Positions 1 through 7,279 of a stretch of DNA of 64,000 nucleotides are shown here, piece after piece. Numbering within the stretch: the stretch's first letter is position 1; each line of letters begins with the position of its first letter. The position numbers and the translations under genes were made by a program. The stretch comes from Antarctobacter sediminis (GTDB taxonomy: Bacteria; Pseudomonadota; Alphaproteobacteria; Rhodobacterales; Rhodobacteraceae). The notes under the pieces are model-generated. The model searched no databases, was not told the origin of the DNA, and worked only from the letters and a program-made list of their open reading frames with translations. The DNA lies in NCBI RefSeq assembly GCF_019218285.1, contig NZ_JAHUZG010000006.1:1-64000 (forward strand). Reading direction: 5' to 3'.

Positions 1-81
1 CGCCCACCCACCCCGCGCCCGCAAGCGCGCTGTCTGGGACGGGGGGTGAGGGGGCGTCCGGCAGGCCATCGGGGGTGAAAG

Positions 82-1734
82 ATGGAAGCGGATTACGTGA
101 TCGTAGGGGCCGGTTCGGGCGGCTGTGCCGTTGCCGGCCGTCTGACCGAGGCGGGCAAGTCGGTGATTGTCATCGAACATGGCGGCAGCGACTGGGGGCC
201 CCTGATCAACATGCCGGGGGCGCTGAGCTACCCGATGAACATGGCGCGCTATGACTGGGGCTACCAGACAGAGCCGGAACCGCATCTTGGCGGTCGCCGG
301 CTGGTCTGTCCGCGTGGCAAGGTGATCGGCGGATCCTCCAGCATCAACGGGATGATCTATGTCCGCGGCCACGCGATGGACTATGACCATTGGCGTGACG
401 AGGGCTGTGACGGCTGGGGCTATGCCGACGTGCTGCCCTATTTCAAGCGCATGGAAGACTGGCACGATGGCGGCCACGGCGGCGATGCAAGCTGGCGCGG
501 GCAGGGCGGGCCGCTGCATGTGACCCGGGGCAAGCGGGACAACCCGCTGGTGCAGGCCTTTGTCGAGGCGGGGCGGCAGGCAGGCTATCCGGTGACCGGC
601 GATTACAACGGCCAGCAGCAGGAGGGCTTTGGTGCCTTCGACATGACGGTGTGGCAGGGCGAAAGGTGGTCCGCGGCCAAGGCCTATCTGCGCCCGGCGC
701 AAAAGCAGGGCGCGGAACTGCTGCGGGCCTTTGCCCGGCGGGTCGTGTTCGAAGAGGGGCGGGCCGTGGGGGTCGAGGTCAAGCGCGGCGGCACGGTCGA
801 AGTGATCCGGGCACGTCACGAGGTGATCCTTGCGGCCAGCGCGATCAATTCGCCGAAGCTGCTGATGCTGTCGGGGATCGGCGCTGGCGCGCATCTGGCC
901 GAACACGGGATCGATGTGCTGGCAGACCGGCCCGGCGTGGGACAGAACCTTCAGGACCACTTGGAGCTGTATATCCAGATGGCGGCGACCCAGCCGGTCA
1001 GCCTTGCCAAATACTGGAACCTGTTCGGCAAGGCATGGGTCGGTCTGCAATGGTTGCTGGCGCGGCAGGGGCCGGGGGCTTCGAACCAGTTCGAAAGCTG
1101 CGGTTTCATCCGGTCGCGCGCCGGGGTGCCCTATCCCGACCTGCAATACCACTTCCTGCCCATCGCGGTGCGCTATGACGGGCAAGTGGCCCCCGAGGGC
1201 CACGGCTTTCAGGCGCATGTGGGGCCGATGCGGTCACCGTCGCGCGGCGAAGTCACGCTGAAATCCAGCGATCCGGCCAAGGATCCGCGCATCTTCTTCA
1301 ACTACATGAGCACGGAACAGGATTGGCAGGACTTCCGCCAGGGCATCCGCCTGACGCGCGAGATCTTTGCGCAAGAGGCCTTTGCCCCTTATCGCGGCCA
1401 TGAAATCCAGCCGGGGGATCAGGCCCGGACGGATGACGAACTGGACGAGGTGATCCGCGAACATGCCGAAAGCGCCTATCACCCCTGCGGCACCTGCCGA
1501 ATGGGGCGCGCGGACGATCCGGGCGCTGTGGTCGATCCCGAAGGACGGGTGATCGGGGTGGAGCGCCTGCGTGTCGCGGACAGTTCGATCTTTCCGCGCA
1601 TCACCAATGGCAACCTCAACGCGCCGTCAATCATGGTGGGCGAAAAGATCGCCGATCACGTTCTGGGGCGGCGACTGGCGGCGGAAAACGTCGATCCTTG
1701 GGTGCATCCGACCTGGGAGACTGTGCAACGTTAA
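82..1734 (+). CDS. betA: Choline dehydrogenase (GMC oxidoreductase)
   Basis: FAD-dependent GMC-family enzyme, 550 residues, the usual length for BetA. It oxidises choline to betaine aldehyde in the glycine betaine pathway, at the membrane or in the cytoplasm. The N-terminal dinucleotide-binding motif GAGSGG lies at residues 9-14, followed by the GMC signature [14 protein letters not shown] near residue 90, the second signature [15 protein letters not shown], and the C-terminal active site HPCGTCRMG (His about 467) with [11 protein letters not shown] purine-rich GGGGGTGAAAG precedes the ATG. Family placement is firm. Choline as substrate is inferred from overall similarity; betB/betI neighbours are not in the window, so another alcohol substrate is possible. 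The 81 bases before it hold no recognisable gene. Confidence 0.85.
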   Translation: MEADYVIVGAGSGGCAVAGRLTEAGKSVIVIEHGGSDWGPLINMPGALSYPMNMARYDWGYQTEPEPHLGGRRLVCPRGKVIGGSSSINGMIYVRGHAMDYDHWRDEGCDGWGYADVLPYFKRMEDWHDGGHGGDASWRGQGGPLHVTRGKRDNPLVQAFVEAGRQAGYPVTGDYNGQQQEGFGAFDMTVWQGERWSAAKAYLRPAQKQGAELLRAFARRVVFEEGRAVGVEVKRGGTVEVIRARHEVILAASAINSPKLLMLSGIGAGAHLAEHGIDVLADRPGVGQNLQDHLELYIQMAATQPVSLAKYWNLFGKAWVGLQWLLARQGPGASNQFESCGFIRSRAGVPYPDLQYHFLPIAVRYDGQVAPEGHGFQAHVGPMRSPSRGEVTLKSSDPAKDPRIFFNYMSTEQDWQDFRQGIRLTREIFAQEAFAPYRGHEIQPGDQARTDDELDEVIREHAESAYHPCGTCRMGRADDPGAVVDPEGRVIGVERLRVADSSIFPRITNGNLNAPSIMVGEKIADHVLGRRLAAENVDPWVHPTWETVQR

Positions 1735-1774
1735 CATCCGTTAACCAACCTCTGCCAGATTAACCTTTCGTTAA
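1731..1774. promoter_or_regulatory. CtrA-like binding boxes
   Basis: TTAA-N7-TTAA (TTAACCTTTCGTTAA) lies at 1760-1774, matching the full CtrA consensus known in alphaproteobacteria. A near match, TTAA-N6-TTAA, lies just before it at 1731-1744. Both sit between betA and the start of the secreted nuclease gene at 1818. Binding is inferred from the motif only. Confidence 0.45.
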
Positions 1775-1817
1775 GAAATGCCTTGAAGCAGGCTCTTGGT
1801 GTGCCGATATTTACGGT

Positions 1818-2489
1818 ATGTTAAGAATTTGTTTCACTCTTGTTCTTCTGTTGCTGGGCGGCGCGGCCTCTGCGGATTTGCGCGGCCCGCTGCGGGTTAT
1901 CGACGGCGACACCTTTGCCATCGGAGACATGCGAATCCGCCTGCACGGGATCGACGCACCGGAAACCGCCCAGATGTGCGGCGGCCAAAATGGATATGTC
2001 TGGCCCTGTGGTTCCTGGGTGACCGGCGAGGTCCGCGCCCGGTTCGAAGGGCGTCCGGCCTCTTGTGTGGCATTGGACGTGGATCGCTATGACCGCATCG
2101 TGGCGCGATGCGAAGTCGATGGCGTGAACTTGGGTGAAACGCTGGTGGAAAGCGGCCTTGCCTTTGCCTATCGCAAGTATTCCGAGGCCTATGTGCCGCA
2201 GGAAGAACTGGCTGCGCGCCGCAGGGCGGGGCTGCATGCGACCGGCGTTCCCTCGCCAGCGGCCTTTCGTGCCTTTCAGCGCCAGATGCGCGAAACACGG
2301 TTCATGGCGGCGGCACCTGCGGGCTGTGTGATCAAGGGGAATGTGTCCTCTCGCAGCGGCGAGCGGATCTACCACCTGCCGGGGCAGTCTTGGTACGCGG
2401 CCACCAAGATCAATCCCAACAAGGGCGAACGATGGTTCTGCTCCGAGCGGGACGCGCGCGACGCGGGGTGGCGCCGGGCACAGCGCTAG
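1818..2489 (+). CDS. Secreted thermonuclease-family (SNase-like) nuclease
   Basis: 223 residues. Residues 1-20 form a signal peptide (hydrophobic LVLLLLGGAASA), so it acts outside the inner membrane. An SNase-like domain follows: VIDGDTFAIGDMRIRLHGIDAPE carries the Ca2+-binding Asp and catalytic Arg/Glu region, and DRYDRIVARC the second conserved strand. The C-terminal third, from about residue 165 with CVIKGN and WYAATKINPNKGERWFCSE, is the short cysteine-containing module commonly attached to bacterial SNase homologues. It probably cleaves nucleic acid phosphodiesters. Upstream CtrA-like boxes suggest cell-cycle or motility-type control. A longer upstream start exists in another frame but has no support. 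Confidence 0.8.
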   Translation: MLRICFTLVLLLLGGAASADLRGPLRVIDGDTFAIGDMRIRLHGIDAPETAQMCGGQNGYVWPCGSWVTGEVRARFEGRPASCVALDVDRYDRIVARCEVDGVNLGETLVESGLAFAYRKYSEAYVPQEELAARRRAGLHATGVPSPAAFRAFQRQMRETRFMAAAPAGCVIKGNVSSRSGERIYHLPGQSWYAATKINPNKGERWFCSERDARDAGWRRAQR

Positions 2490-2599
2490 GGCGAATTGGC
2501 CGAAGAAATTCAACATCGTAACCTCGGTTTGATCCGCGTCAAAGTTTGCGGCCAATGGCTGTGCAAATTGGAGATCGGACAAATCGAAGGAGACGCCAA

Positions 2600-2836
2600 A
2601 TGTCCCATACGCCGCATGAACTGGCCGAGGAATTTCCGGAATTCGCAGACAAGATGCACGAGCTGAAGCAATCGGACGCGCATTTCACGAAGCTTGCGGA
2701 TGAATACCACGAGATCAACCGGCAGGTGCACCGGGCCGAGACCAACGTCGAGCCGATGGAGCAACTGGCCGAAGACCAACTGCGCAAGCAGCGCGCCGTC
2801 CTGAAGGACGAGATCTACGCCATCCTGCGCGGCTAA
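2600..2836 (+). CDS. YdcH/DUF465 family small protein
   Basis: 78 residues, almost entirely helical and charged, with the pattern EFPEFADKMHELKQSD and a C-terminal LRKQRAVLKDEIYAIL helix typical of the YdcH (DUF465) family. Its function is not known. The start at 2600 is chosen because GAAGGAG stands eight bases before this ATG and the family begins at this point; an in-frame ATG at 2546 would add a basic tail not seen in relatives. A strong terminator follows at once, so it is probably a monocistronic unit. Confidence 0.8.
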   Translation: MSHTPHELAEEFPEFADKMHELKQSDAHFTKLADEYHEINRQVHRAETNVEPMEQLAEDQLRKQRAVLKDEIYAILRG

Positions 2837-2858
2837 GCGCTGGCTCATCACGAAGTGG

Positions 2859-2888
2859 AACGCCCCGGCACGAACCGGGGCGTTTTTC
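2859..2888 (+). terminator. Intrinsic terminator after the YdcH gene
   Basis: Perfect stem AACGCCCCGG/CCGGGGCGTT with a six-base loop, followed by TTTTT on the plus strand. It overlaps the last bases of the converging glutathione peroxidase gene. Confidence 0.85.
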
Positions 2889-3414
2889 ATTTCAAGGCGT
2901 CTTCGACCGCCCGGATCATCTTGCCCGAAAGGGGCCGTGTGGTGGCTCCAAAGGTCGCCAGAACACGCCCGTCGGATCCGACCAGAACCTTGTTGAAATT
3001 CCAGCTGGGCTCAAAGCCTGTTTGCTCGGCCACCCATAGATAAAAGGGATGTGCCCCGGTGCCGCGCACATGGGTGATGTCCGTCATGGGCAGGGTCAGG
3101 CCATAGTTCACTTCGCAGAAATCCTTGACCTTTTCTGCCGAGGACAGCTCTTGACGGAAGTCATCCGAGGGGACGGCCAGCACCACCAGCCCTTGATCCC
3201 GATACCGGTCGTACAGCGCTTGCAACCCATCGTATTGCGGTGTGAAACCACAGCGCGACGCGGTGTTGACCACCAGCACCGGCTTACCCTTCCAATCGTC
3301 AAGCGACAGCGTTCCGCCGTCGATATTGTCAAAGGTGAACGCCTGCGCCGCCCAGCCGGGCAGGGTCAACAGAACGGCGAAAAGCGGGCGCAGGATACGG
3401 GTCAGACGGGGCAT
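2887..3414 (-). CDS. Exported glutathione peroxidase family protein
   Basis: 175 residues with an N-terminal signal peptide (about residues 1-25, ending AAQA). The thioredoxin-fold peroxidase core contains the peroxidatic cysteine in VVNTASRCGFTPQY, the conserved W/N region in PSWNFNKVLV, and PSDDF. These cysteine-type enzymes reduce hydroperoxides with thiols, mostly thioredoxin rather than glutathione; here it would act in the periplasm. CAGGAG lies nine bases before the ATG. It lacks neighbours of related function. The divergence to a cysteine form and the export signal are read directly; the physiological reductant is unknown. Confidence 0.85.
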   Translation of the reverse strand: MPRLTRILRPLFAVLLTLPGWAAQAFTFDNIDGGTLSLDDWKGKPVLVVNTASRCGFTPQYDGLQALYDRYRDQGLVVLAVPSDDFRQELSSAEKVKDFCEVNYGLTLPMTDITHVRGTGAHPFYLWVAEQTGFEPSWNFNKVLVGSDGRVLATFGATTRPLSGKMIRAVEDALK

Positions 3415-3462
3415 CGGAAAACTCCTGTGTGTGCCCCAACAGTTAGCGCGGCTTGGCCGGGA

Positions 3463-3972
3463 TCAAGGGAGACCGGCATTGCGGCACAGGTGGTCGACCG
3501 CGCTCAGCAGGGTTGGAATGCGATGTGCCCCGTGCATCTCAGCCACATGCGCCTTTGCCCGATCCAGCGGCAGGCCGGCCGCGCTGATGTACAGCGGCGT
3601 CTTGCCAGAGCCGCGCAGCAGGGCGCATTCAGGCGGTGTGCCCCGGAAGGGCGACTTGGCCACGCCGATCACGCTCGCCTTTTTGTTCAGGGCGGCAAAC
3701 AGGCGGGCACCAAGACCCGGGCGCGCCTCTGCCCCAAGCGTGACGAAACCGTCAATCACGATGACGTCAGGCTGTTTGGGGACGATGTCCAGCAGAGCGA
3801 GAAGGCAGGGCAGCTCGCGCTTGTAAAAAGCGCCGGGTTCATAGGGGGCGATTGTCGCGACTCGTGTGACGTAATCGGCCTGCGCCCTGGCCGCGGCCCA
3901 ATGGTCAAAGGCAACCCCGGCCGCGACGGCGGATAAGTCCTTGTTGTAATGCACGTCGCAGGCAAGGATCAT
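3463..3972 (-). CDS. Endonuclease V-like protein, short form
   Basis: 169 residues. The order of motifs matches endonuclease V: LACDVHY near the N-terminus (first catalytic Asp), PYEPGAFYKRELP (catalytic Glu), and VIVIDGF (second Asp). The enzyme class cleaves DNA or RNA next to inosine. The protein starts only five residues before the first Asp, so the N-terminal helix region of standard enzymes (about 220 residues) is missing, and the segment after IDGF lacks the usual HPR. A GTG at 3990 would add six residues but has no clear ribosome site. Activity is therefore less certain than family membership. Confidence 0.65.
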   Translation of the reverse strand: MILACDVHYNKDLSAVAAGVAFDHWAAARAQADYVTRVATIAPYEPGAFYKRELPCLLALLDIVPKQPDVIVIDGFVTLGAEARPGLGARLFAALNKKASVIGVAKSPFRGTPPECALLRGSGKTPLYISAAGLPLDRAKAHVAEMHGAHRIPTLLSAVDHLCRNAGLP

Positions 3973-4043
3973 CGCGGCCCCCGCTTGCACAGGTGGCGGC
4001 GGATGTGCTGCACTGGGTGCCTCACATACGACGGAGGTGTGAC

Positions 4044-4313
4044 ATGGCAGGTGGTTGGAGCCGGGACGGCGCGGTCAGCGAACAGATCGAGGCCAGCATT
4101 GCCGAGGAACTGGAACGGATGAAGCTGCGCCGCGCACCGGTTGGTGAGAGCCTGATGGAATGTGCCGATTGCGGCGAAGAGATCCCGGAAAAGCGCAGGC
4201 TGGCCATCCCCGGTGTGAAACTGTGTATCGACTGTGCCAGCGAACGGGACGGGCGCGCCGAGGCGCGTGGCGGGATCAACCGGCGCGGCTCCAAGGACAG
4301 CCAATTGAAGTGA
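4044..4313 (+). CDS. DksA/TraR-type C4 zinc-finger protein
   Basis: 89 residues. A C4 zinc finger, ECADCGEEIPEKRRLAIPG then LCIDCASERD, identifies the short TraR/DksA group that binds the RNA polymerase secondary channel or simply carries the finger. The N-terminal half is a short amphipathic helix, lacking the long coiled coil and acidic tip of full DksA, so a role equal to DksA cannot be assumed. GGAGGT six bases before the ATG fixes the start. It diverges from the endonuclease V-like gene. Confidence 0.75.
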   Translation: MAGGWSRDGAVSEQIEASIAEELERMKLRRAPVGESLMECADCGEEIPEKRRLAIPGVKLCIDCASERDGRAEARGGINRRGSKDSQLK

Positions 4314-4333
4314 CCCTTGGTGGTGCGGGCTGA

Positions 4334-5395
4334 TCATCGCCACGTGCGGTCAAGGCAGGCCAACCAGTTGTCGCGCGCCAGTTTCGCCAGCAGCGCAACG
4401 TCATAACCGTGCCGTGCCATGGCCGCCAAAAGGGCCGGTACGCCGGTCACGTCGCCGATCAGGTCCGGCAGCACGCAGCCGTCGAAATCCGATCCAAGAC
4501 CCACGTGATCTTCGCCCAAAGTCTCGATCAGATGATCCATGTGCCGCAGCATCACGTCCCAGCCGGTGCCGGGATCGGCGGATCCATCGGCGTTCAGATA
4601 GAAACTGGCAAAGTTCAGACCCACCATGCCACCTGTGTCGCGGATCGCATGCAGTTGCCTGTCCGTCAGGTTGCGCGGCGATGGGCAGAGAGCGTGCGCG
4701 TTGGAGTGGGTCGCCACCAGAGGAGCATCCGACAGAGTCGCCACATCGTTGAACCCGGCTTCGTTCATGTGGGACAGGTCGATCAGGATGCCCAGTTCAT
4801 TGCATAGCCGCACCAGCGCGCGGCCCCTGTCCGTCAGACCCGGCCCCGTGTCCGGTGTGCCGGGGAAGGCCATCGGCACGCCATGGCCAAACAGGGTCGG
4901 GCGGCTCCAGACTGGACCGAGCGAGCGCAAACCCATGTCATGAAACAGGTAGAGCGCATCCAGATCCGGGCCGATCGCCTCGGCACCCTCCATGTGCATG
5001 ACACCGGCGATGCGTCCGGCCTCCATGGCGGCACGGATCTGCGCCGTGTCGCGGCATAGCGCAAAATCCTCCGGTGCGGCCCGCGCCATCCAGTGCAGCA
5101 AACCCGCCATTTCCAGAGCGGTGGGCTGAGCGTTGGCGCAACCCATCTGCGGCGGCAGGGGCAGGTGGTACGGTGGGTCTGCCATCAGGGTCTTGAAATC
5201 AGGCGGCGGCCCGTCCGAAACCGGGGGCACGAAAATTGCGAACAATCCTCCGGCAAAGCCCGCCTCTTTCATGCGCGCCAGATCCATATGGCCGGGCGAA
5301 CTACCCAGCCATGTCTCTTGGCGTGTGGCAGCGGATTTCATCAGCCGTAGCAGGAAATCATTGTGGCCGTCGAAAAACGGAAGCGGGGCGCTCAA
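4334..5395 (-). CDS. Membrane-dipeptidase family (M19) peptidase
   Basis: 353 residues, beta/alpha-barrel metallopeptidase of the renal dipeptidase family. FFDGHNDF near the start supplies the HxD zinc ligands, EGAEAI the bridging Glu region, THSNAHALCPSPRN the later His ligands, and GSDFDGC the terminal Asp. It hydrolyses dipeptides, often with a D-residue, probably in the cytoplasm since no signal peptide is visible. The start is a TTG at 5395: AAGGAG lies six bases before it and the family homology begins directly after it, whereas the in-frame ATG at 5467 would add a basic 24-residue leader and overlap the neighbouring gene. Confidence 0.8.
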   Translation of the reverse strand: MSAPLPFFDGHNDFLLRLMKSAATRQETWLGSSPGHMDLARMKEAGFAGGLFAIFVPPVSDGPPPDFKTLMADPPYHLPLPPQMGCANAQPTALEMAGLLHWMARAAPEDFALCRDTAQIRAAMEAGRIAGVMHMEGAEAIGPDLDALYLFHDMGLRSLGPVWSRPTLFGHGVPMAFPGTPDTGPGLTDRGRALVRLCNELGILIDLSHMNEAGFNDVATLSDAPLVATHSNAHALCPSPRNLTDRQLHAIRDTGGMVGLNFASFYLNADGSADPGTGWDVMLRHMDHLIETLGEDHVGLGSDFDGCVLPDLIGDVTGVPALLAAMARHGYDVALLAKLARDNWLACLDRTWR

Positions 5396-5463
5396 AGGAG
5401 TCTCCTTGCGGTTAGCGGGTGTCCTATCAGAGCGCGGCGACCGGCGAACTTGCAAGCGTGGCG

Positions 5464-5934
5464 TCAACGCTCAAGCGGCAGGCGCAGGATGTGTTGCGGC
5501 CCATACCCGCCATCATGGTAGAATTGCAGCGTGTCGATGAAACCGCCCGCCAGATAGGCACTGCGCGCGGCGGGGTTCTTGGCGTTCACGGTCAGCCAGC
5601 ATTCCATGGCGTCATAATGGCGGGGCAGATAGCTGGCCAGTTGCCGACAGGCGGCTTTCGCCACGCCTTTGCCCTGATGCGCCATATCGACAAGGAACAT
5701 GCGCAGGCCAATGACGCCTTGGGGGGCAAAGTCATGGGTGTCGGCATAGTCGCGGTCGATTGCGAAAAATCCGGCAGGGATGTCATCTTGCAGGATCAGG
5801 TGGCCGTCACGGGCCGCACCTTTTTGCATCGAAACAAGGGGAAGATCGGCAAAGGGGGCCTGATCGGGCGGCAAGACAAAGCCCGAGGTCAGGTCCAGTT
5901 CGGCGCGGGGCAGGGGGCGGATGGTCACTGTCAT
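5464..5934 (-). CDS. GNAT family N-acetyltransferase
   Basis: 156 residues. The acetyl-CoA binding motif A is visible as LRMFLVDMAHQGKGVAKAA (Q/R-x-x-G-x-G/A), followed by the typical C-terminal NPAARSAYLAGGF segment, both diagnostic of GNAT acetyltransferases. The acceptor is unknown. It lies upstream of the dipeptidase on the same strand with about 70 bases between, so co-transcription is possible. An in-frame ATG at 5973 would add 13 residues; neither start has a strong ribosome site. Confidence 0.75.
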   Translation of the reverse strand: MTVTIRPLPRAELDLTSGFVLPPDQAPFADLPLVSMQKGAARDGHLILQDDIPAGFFAIDRDYADTHDFAPQGVIGLRMFLVDMAHQGKGVAKAACRQLASYLPRHYDAMECWLTVNAKNPAARSAYLAGGFIDTLQFYHDGGYGPQHILRLPLER

Positions 5935-6047
5935 GGCCCGCGCATCAGGACCCCGGCTTGCGGTCAGGGTCAACCCGCTGATCTCGGGGCCTTGGCGCAG
6001 GGCTATCGCATCGGTAGAGTTCGCTCAGGCGAGGCAAGGAACATGCA

Positions 6048-6350
6048 ATGATGGGTGACGACGACAGGGTGGACGGCAGACTGCACGGGGAACAACCCGA
6101 GGTCGATCCCGACAGTATGGCAATGCGTTTGCTGCACATGCTGCTGATCTGGGTGATGCTGAGCCTTGCGCAGACTGTCCTGACGGTGACGACATTGGTG
6201 CAACTTGTCGTCATGCTGGTCAACAACCGCGAACCCAACGAAAGACTGGCGGATTTCGGCACGGATCTGGGCATCTGGATGGCCAAGGCCGCGCGGTTCC
6301 AGACCGGCGCCAGCGAGGTGAAGCCTTGGCCGTGGACCGAACTGGACTGA
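6048..6350 (+). CDS. DUF4389 family membrane protein
   Basis: 100 residues with one or two hydrophobic helices (LLHMLLIWVMLSLAQTVLTV and LVQLVVMLV), then PNERLADFGTDLGIWMAKAARFQTG, the conserved C-terminal block of DUF4389 proteins found in Rhodobacterales and other proteobacteria. It is probably an inner-membrane protein of unknown function. The first two codons are both ATG and either could be used; AAGGAA precedes them. Confidence 0.7.
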   Translation: MMGDDDRVDGRLHGEQPEVDPDSMAMRLLHMLLIWVMLSLAQTVLTVTTLVQLVVMLVNNREPNERLADFGTDLGIWMAKAARFQTGASEVKPWPWTELD

Positions 6351-6415
6351 GCCTATGGCCAAGGCACAGCCAATGATGACGGGTTGATCGGCTGTTCAAG
6401 GTAAAGGATTTTAGG

Positions 6416-6718
6416 ATGGCAGGTTTGTTCAGGATATTTCTGGTCGCAACGGCGGCAATGGTTGCGATGGTCGGGATCAGCCGGGCCGATGAAGGCTGCA
6501 AGATCTATCCCACCGGCAGCGTGATCGAATGGCATTATGATCTGATCGGTGCCGAGGCCTGCGCCGCCTCTTGTGTCGAAACCGAAGGGTGCCAAGCCTG
6601 GTCCTATGCGCCGCATAACTTCAACCCGAAATCCGCGCCCGGTGAATGCCGGCTTTTGCCAGACAGCGGAACCCGTGAAGAGCATGCGCGGGATTTCTGT
6701 GGACTGCGAGCCGAGTGA
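6416..6718 (+). CDS. Small secreted PAN/apple-like protein
   Basis: 100 residues with a signal peptide (about 1-25, ending SRADEG). The mature part has six cysteines in the spacing CxxxC...C...C...C and the string GCQAWSYAPHNFNP, as in PAN/apple domains, which bind carbohydrate or protein. AGGATTTTAGG stands just before the ATG. It faces a paralogue at 6815-7108 across a shared terminator: both carry EAC/EDC, W, PH-F and a C-terminal YCG/FCG. The ligand is unknown. Confidence 0.65.
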   Translation: MAGLFRIFLVATAAMVAMVGISRADEGCKIYPTGSVIEWHYDLIGAEACAASCVETEGCQAWSYAPHNFNPKSAPGECRLLPDSGTREEHARDFCGLRAE

Positions 6719-6753
6719 TCCGGTGACCGGGACGGCCTTTGGGACACAAGAAT

Positions 6754-6778
6754 AAAGGGGGCGCAGAGCGCCCCCTTT
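6754..6778. terminator. Bidirectional terminator between PAN-like genes
   Basis: Perfect 11-bp stem AAAGGGGGCGC/GCGCCCCCTTT with a three-base loop between two convergent genes. The A/T ends serve both strands. Confidence 0.8.
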
Positions 6779-6814
6779 GCGTTCTGGCCCCGAAAGGCCG
6801 GTGACAGCAAGTGG

Positions 6815-7108
6815 TCACATTTCGCCGCAATAGACCTTGGCAGAGTCTTCTTTCTTGAAGACGCCTTTGATCAGCTTGCACTGGCCGGGCATCGACGAGT
6901 CAAAGCTATGCGGCTGAAAGGTCCAGCTGTCGCAACCGGCGGTCTGCTTGCAGGCTTCGACGCAATCCTCGGGTGAGGTGAATGTGTCGATGAAACCGAC
7001 CTGGTCGACCGGGGTGATAAAGCATTTCTGCAACTCTTCCGCCTGGGCACTGGCAACAAGGGAAACCGAAAATACGGCAGCGGATGCGAAAAGCGATTTG
7101 AATGTCAT
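6815..7108 (-). CDS. Small secreted PAN/apple-like protein, paralogue
   Basis: 97 residues with a cleavable signal peptide (about 1-22, ending SAQA). The mature protein has six cysteines and GCDSWTFQPHSFDS, matching the plus-strand protein at 6416-6718 closely over the whole mature region. An export and binding role is inferred from the fold; no enzyme motif is visible. The pair probably arose by inverted duplication. Confidence 0.65.
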   Translation of the reverse strand: MTFKSLFASAAVFSVSLVASAQAEELQKCFITPVDQVGFIDTFTSPEDCVEACKQTAGCDSWTFQPHSFDSSMPGQCKLIKGVFKKEDSAKVYCGEM

Positions 7109-7200
7109 GAATGGCCTCGTGAAAAATGCTTTGAGTGTCTTTGACTGTACCAGAGGTTTCCCTAGCGGAACGGGGAAACGGCGCTGGCCTTTCCCATGAC

Positions 7201-7234
7201 AAAAAAGGCCGCGCCCGGTATCGCGGGCGCGGCC
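7201..7234 (-). terminator. Intrinsic terminator after pepF
   Basis: Stem GGCCGCGCCCG/CGGGCGCGGCC with a six-base loop; the minus strand continues with TTTTTT. It serves the oligopeptidase gene that ends at 7280. Confidence 0.85.
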
Positions 7235-7279
7235 GTTTCGTCCTGTGATTCCGCCGATCGCCGGCGGGTGCGGCGGGGT

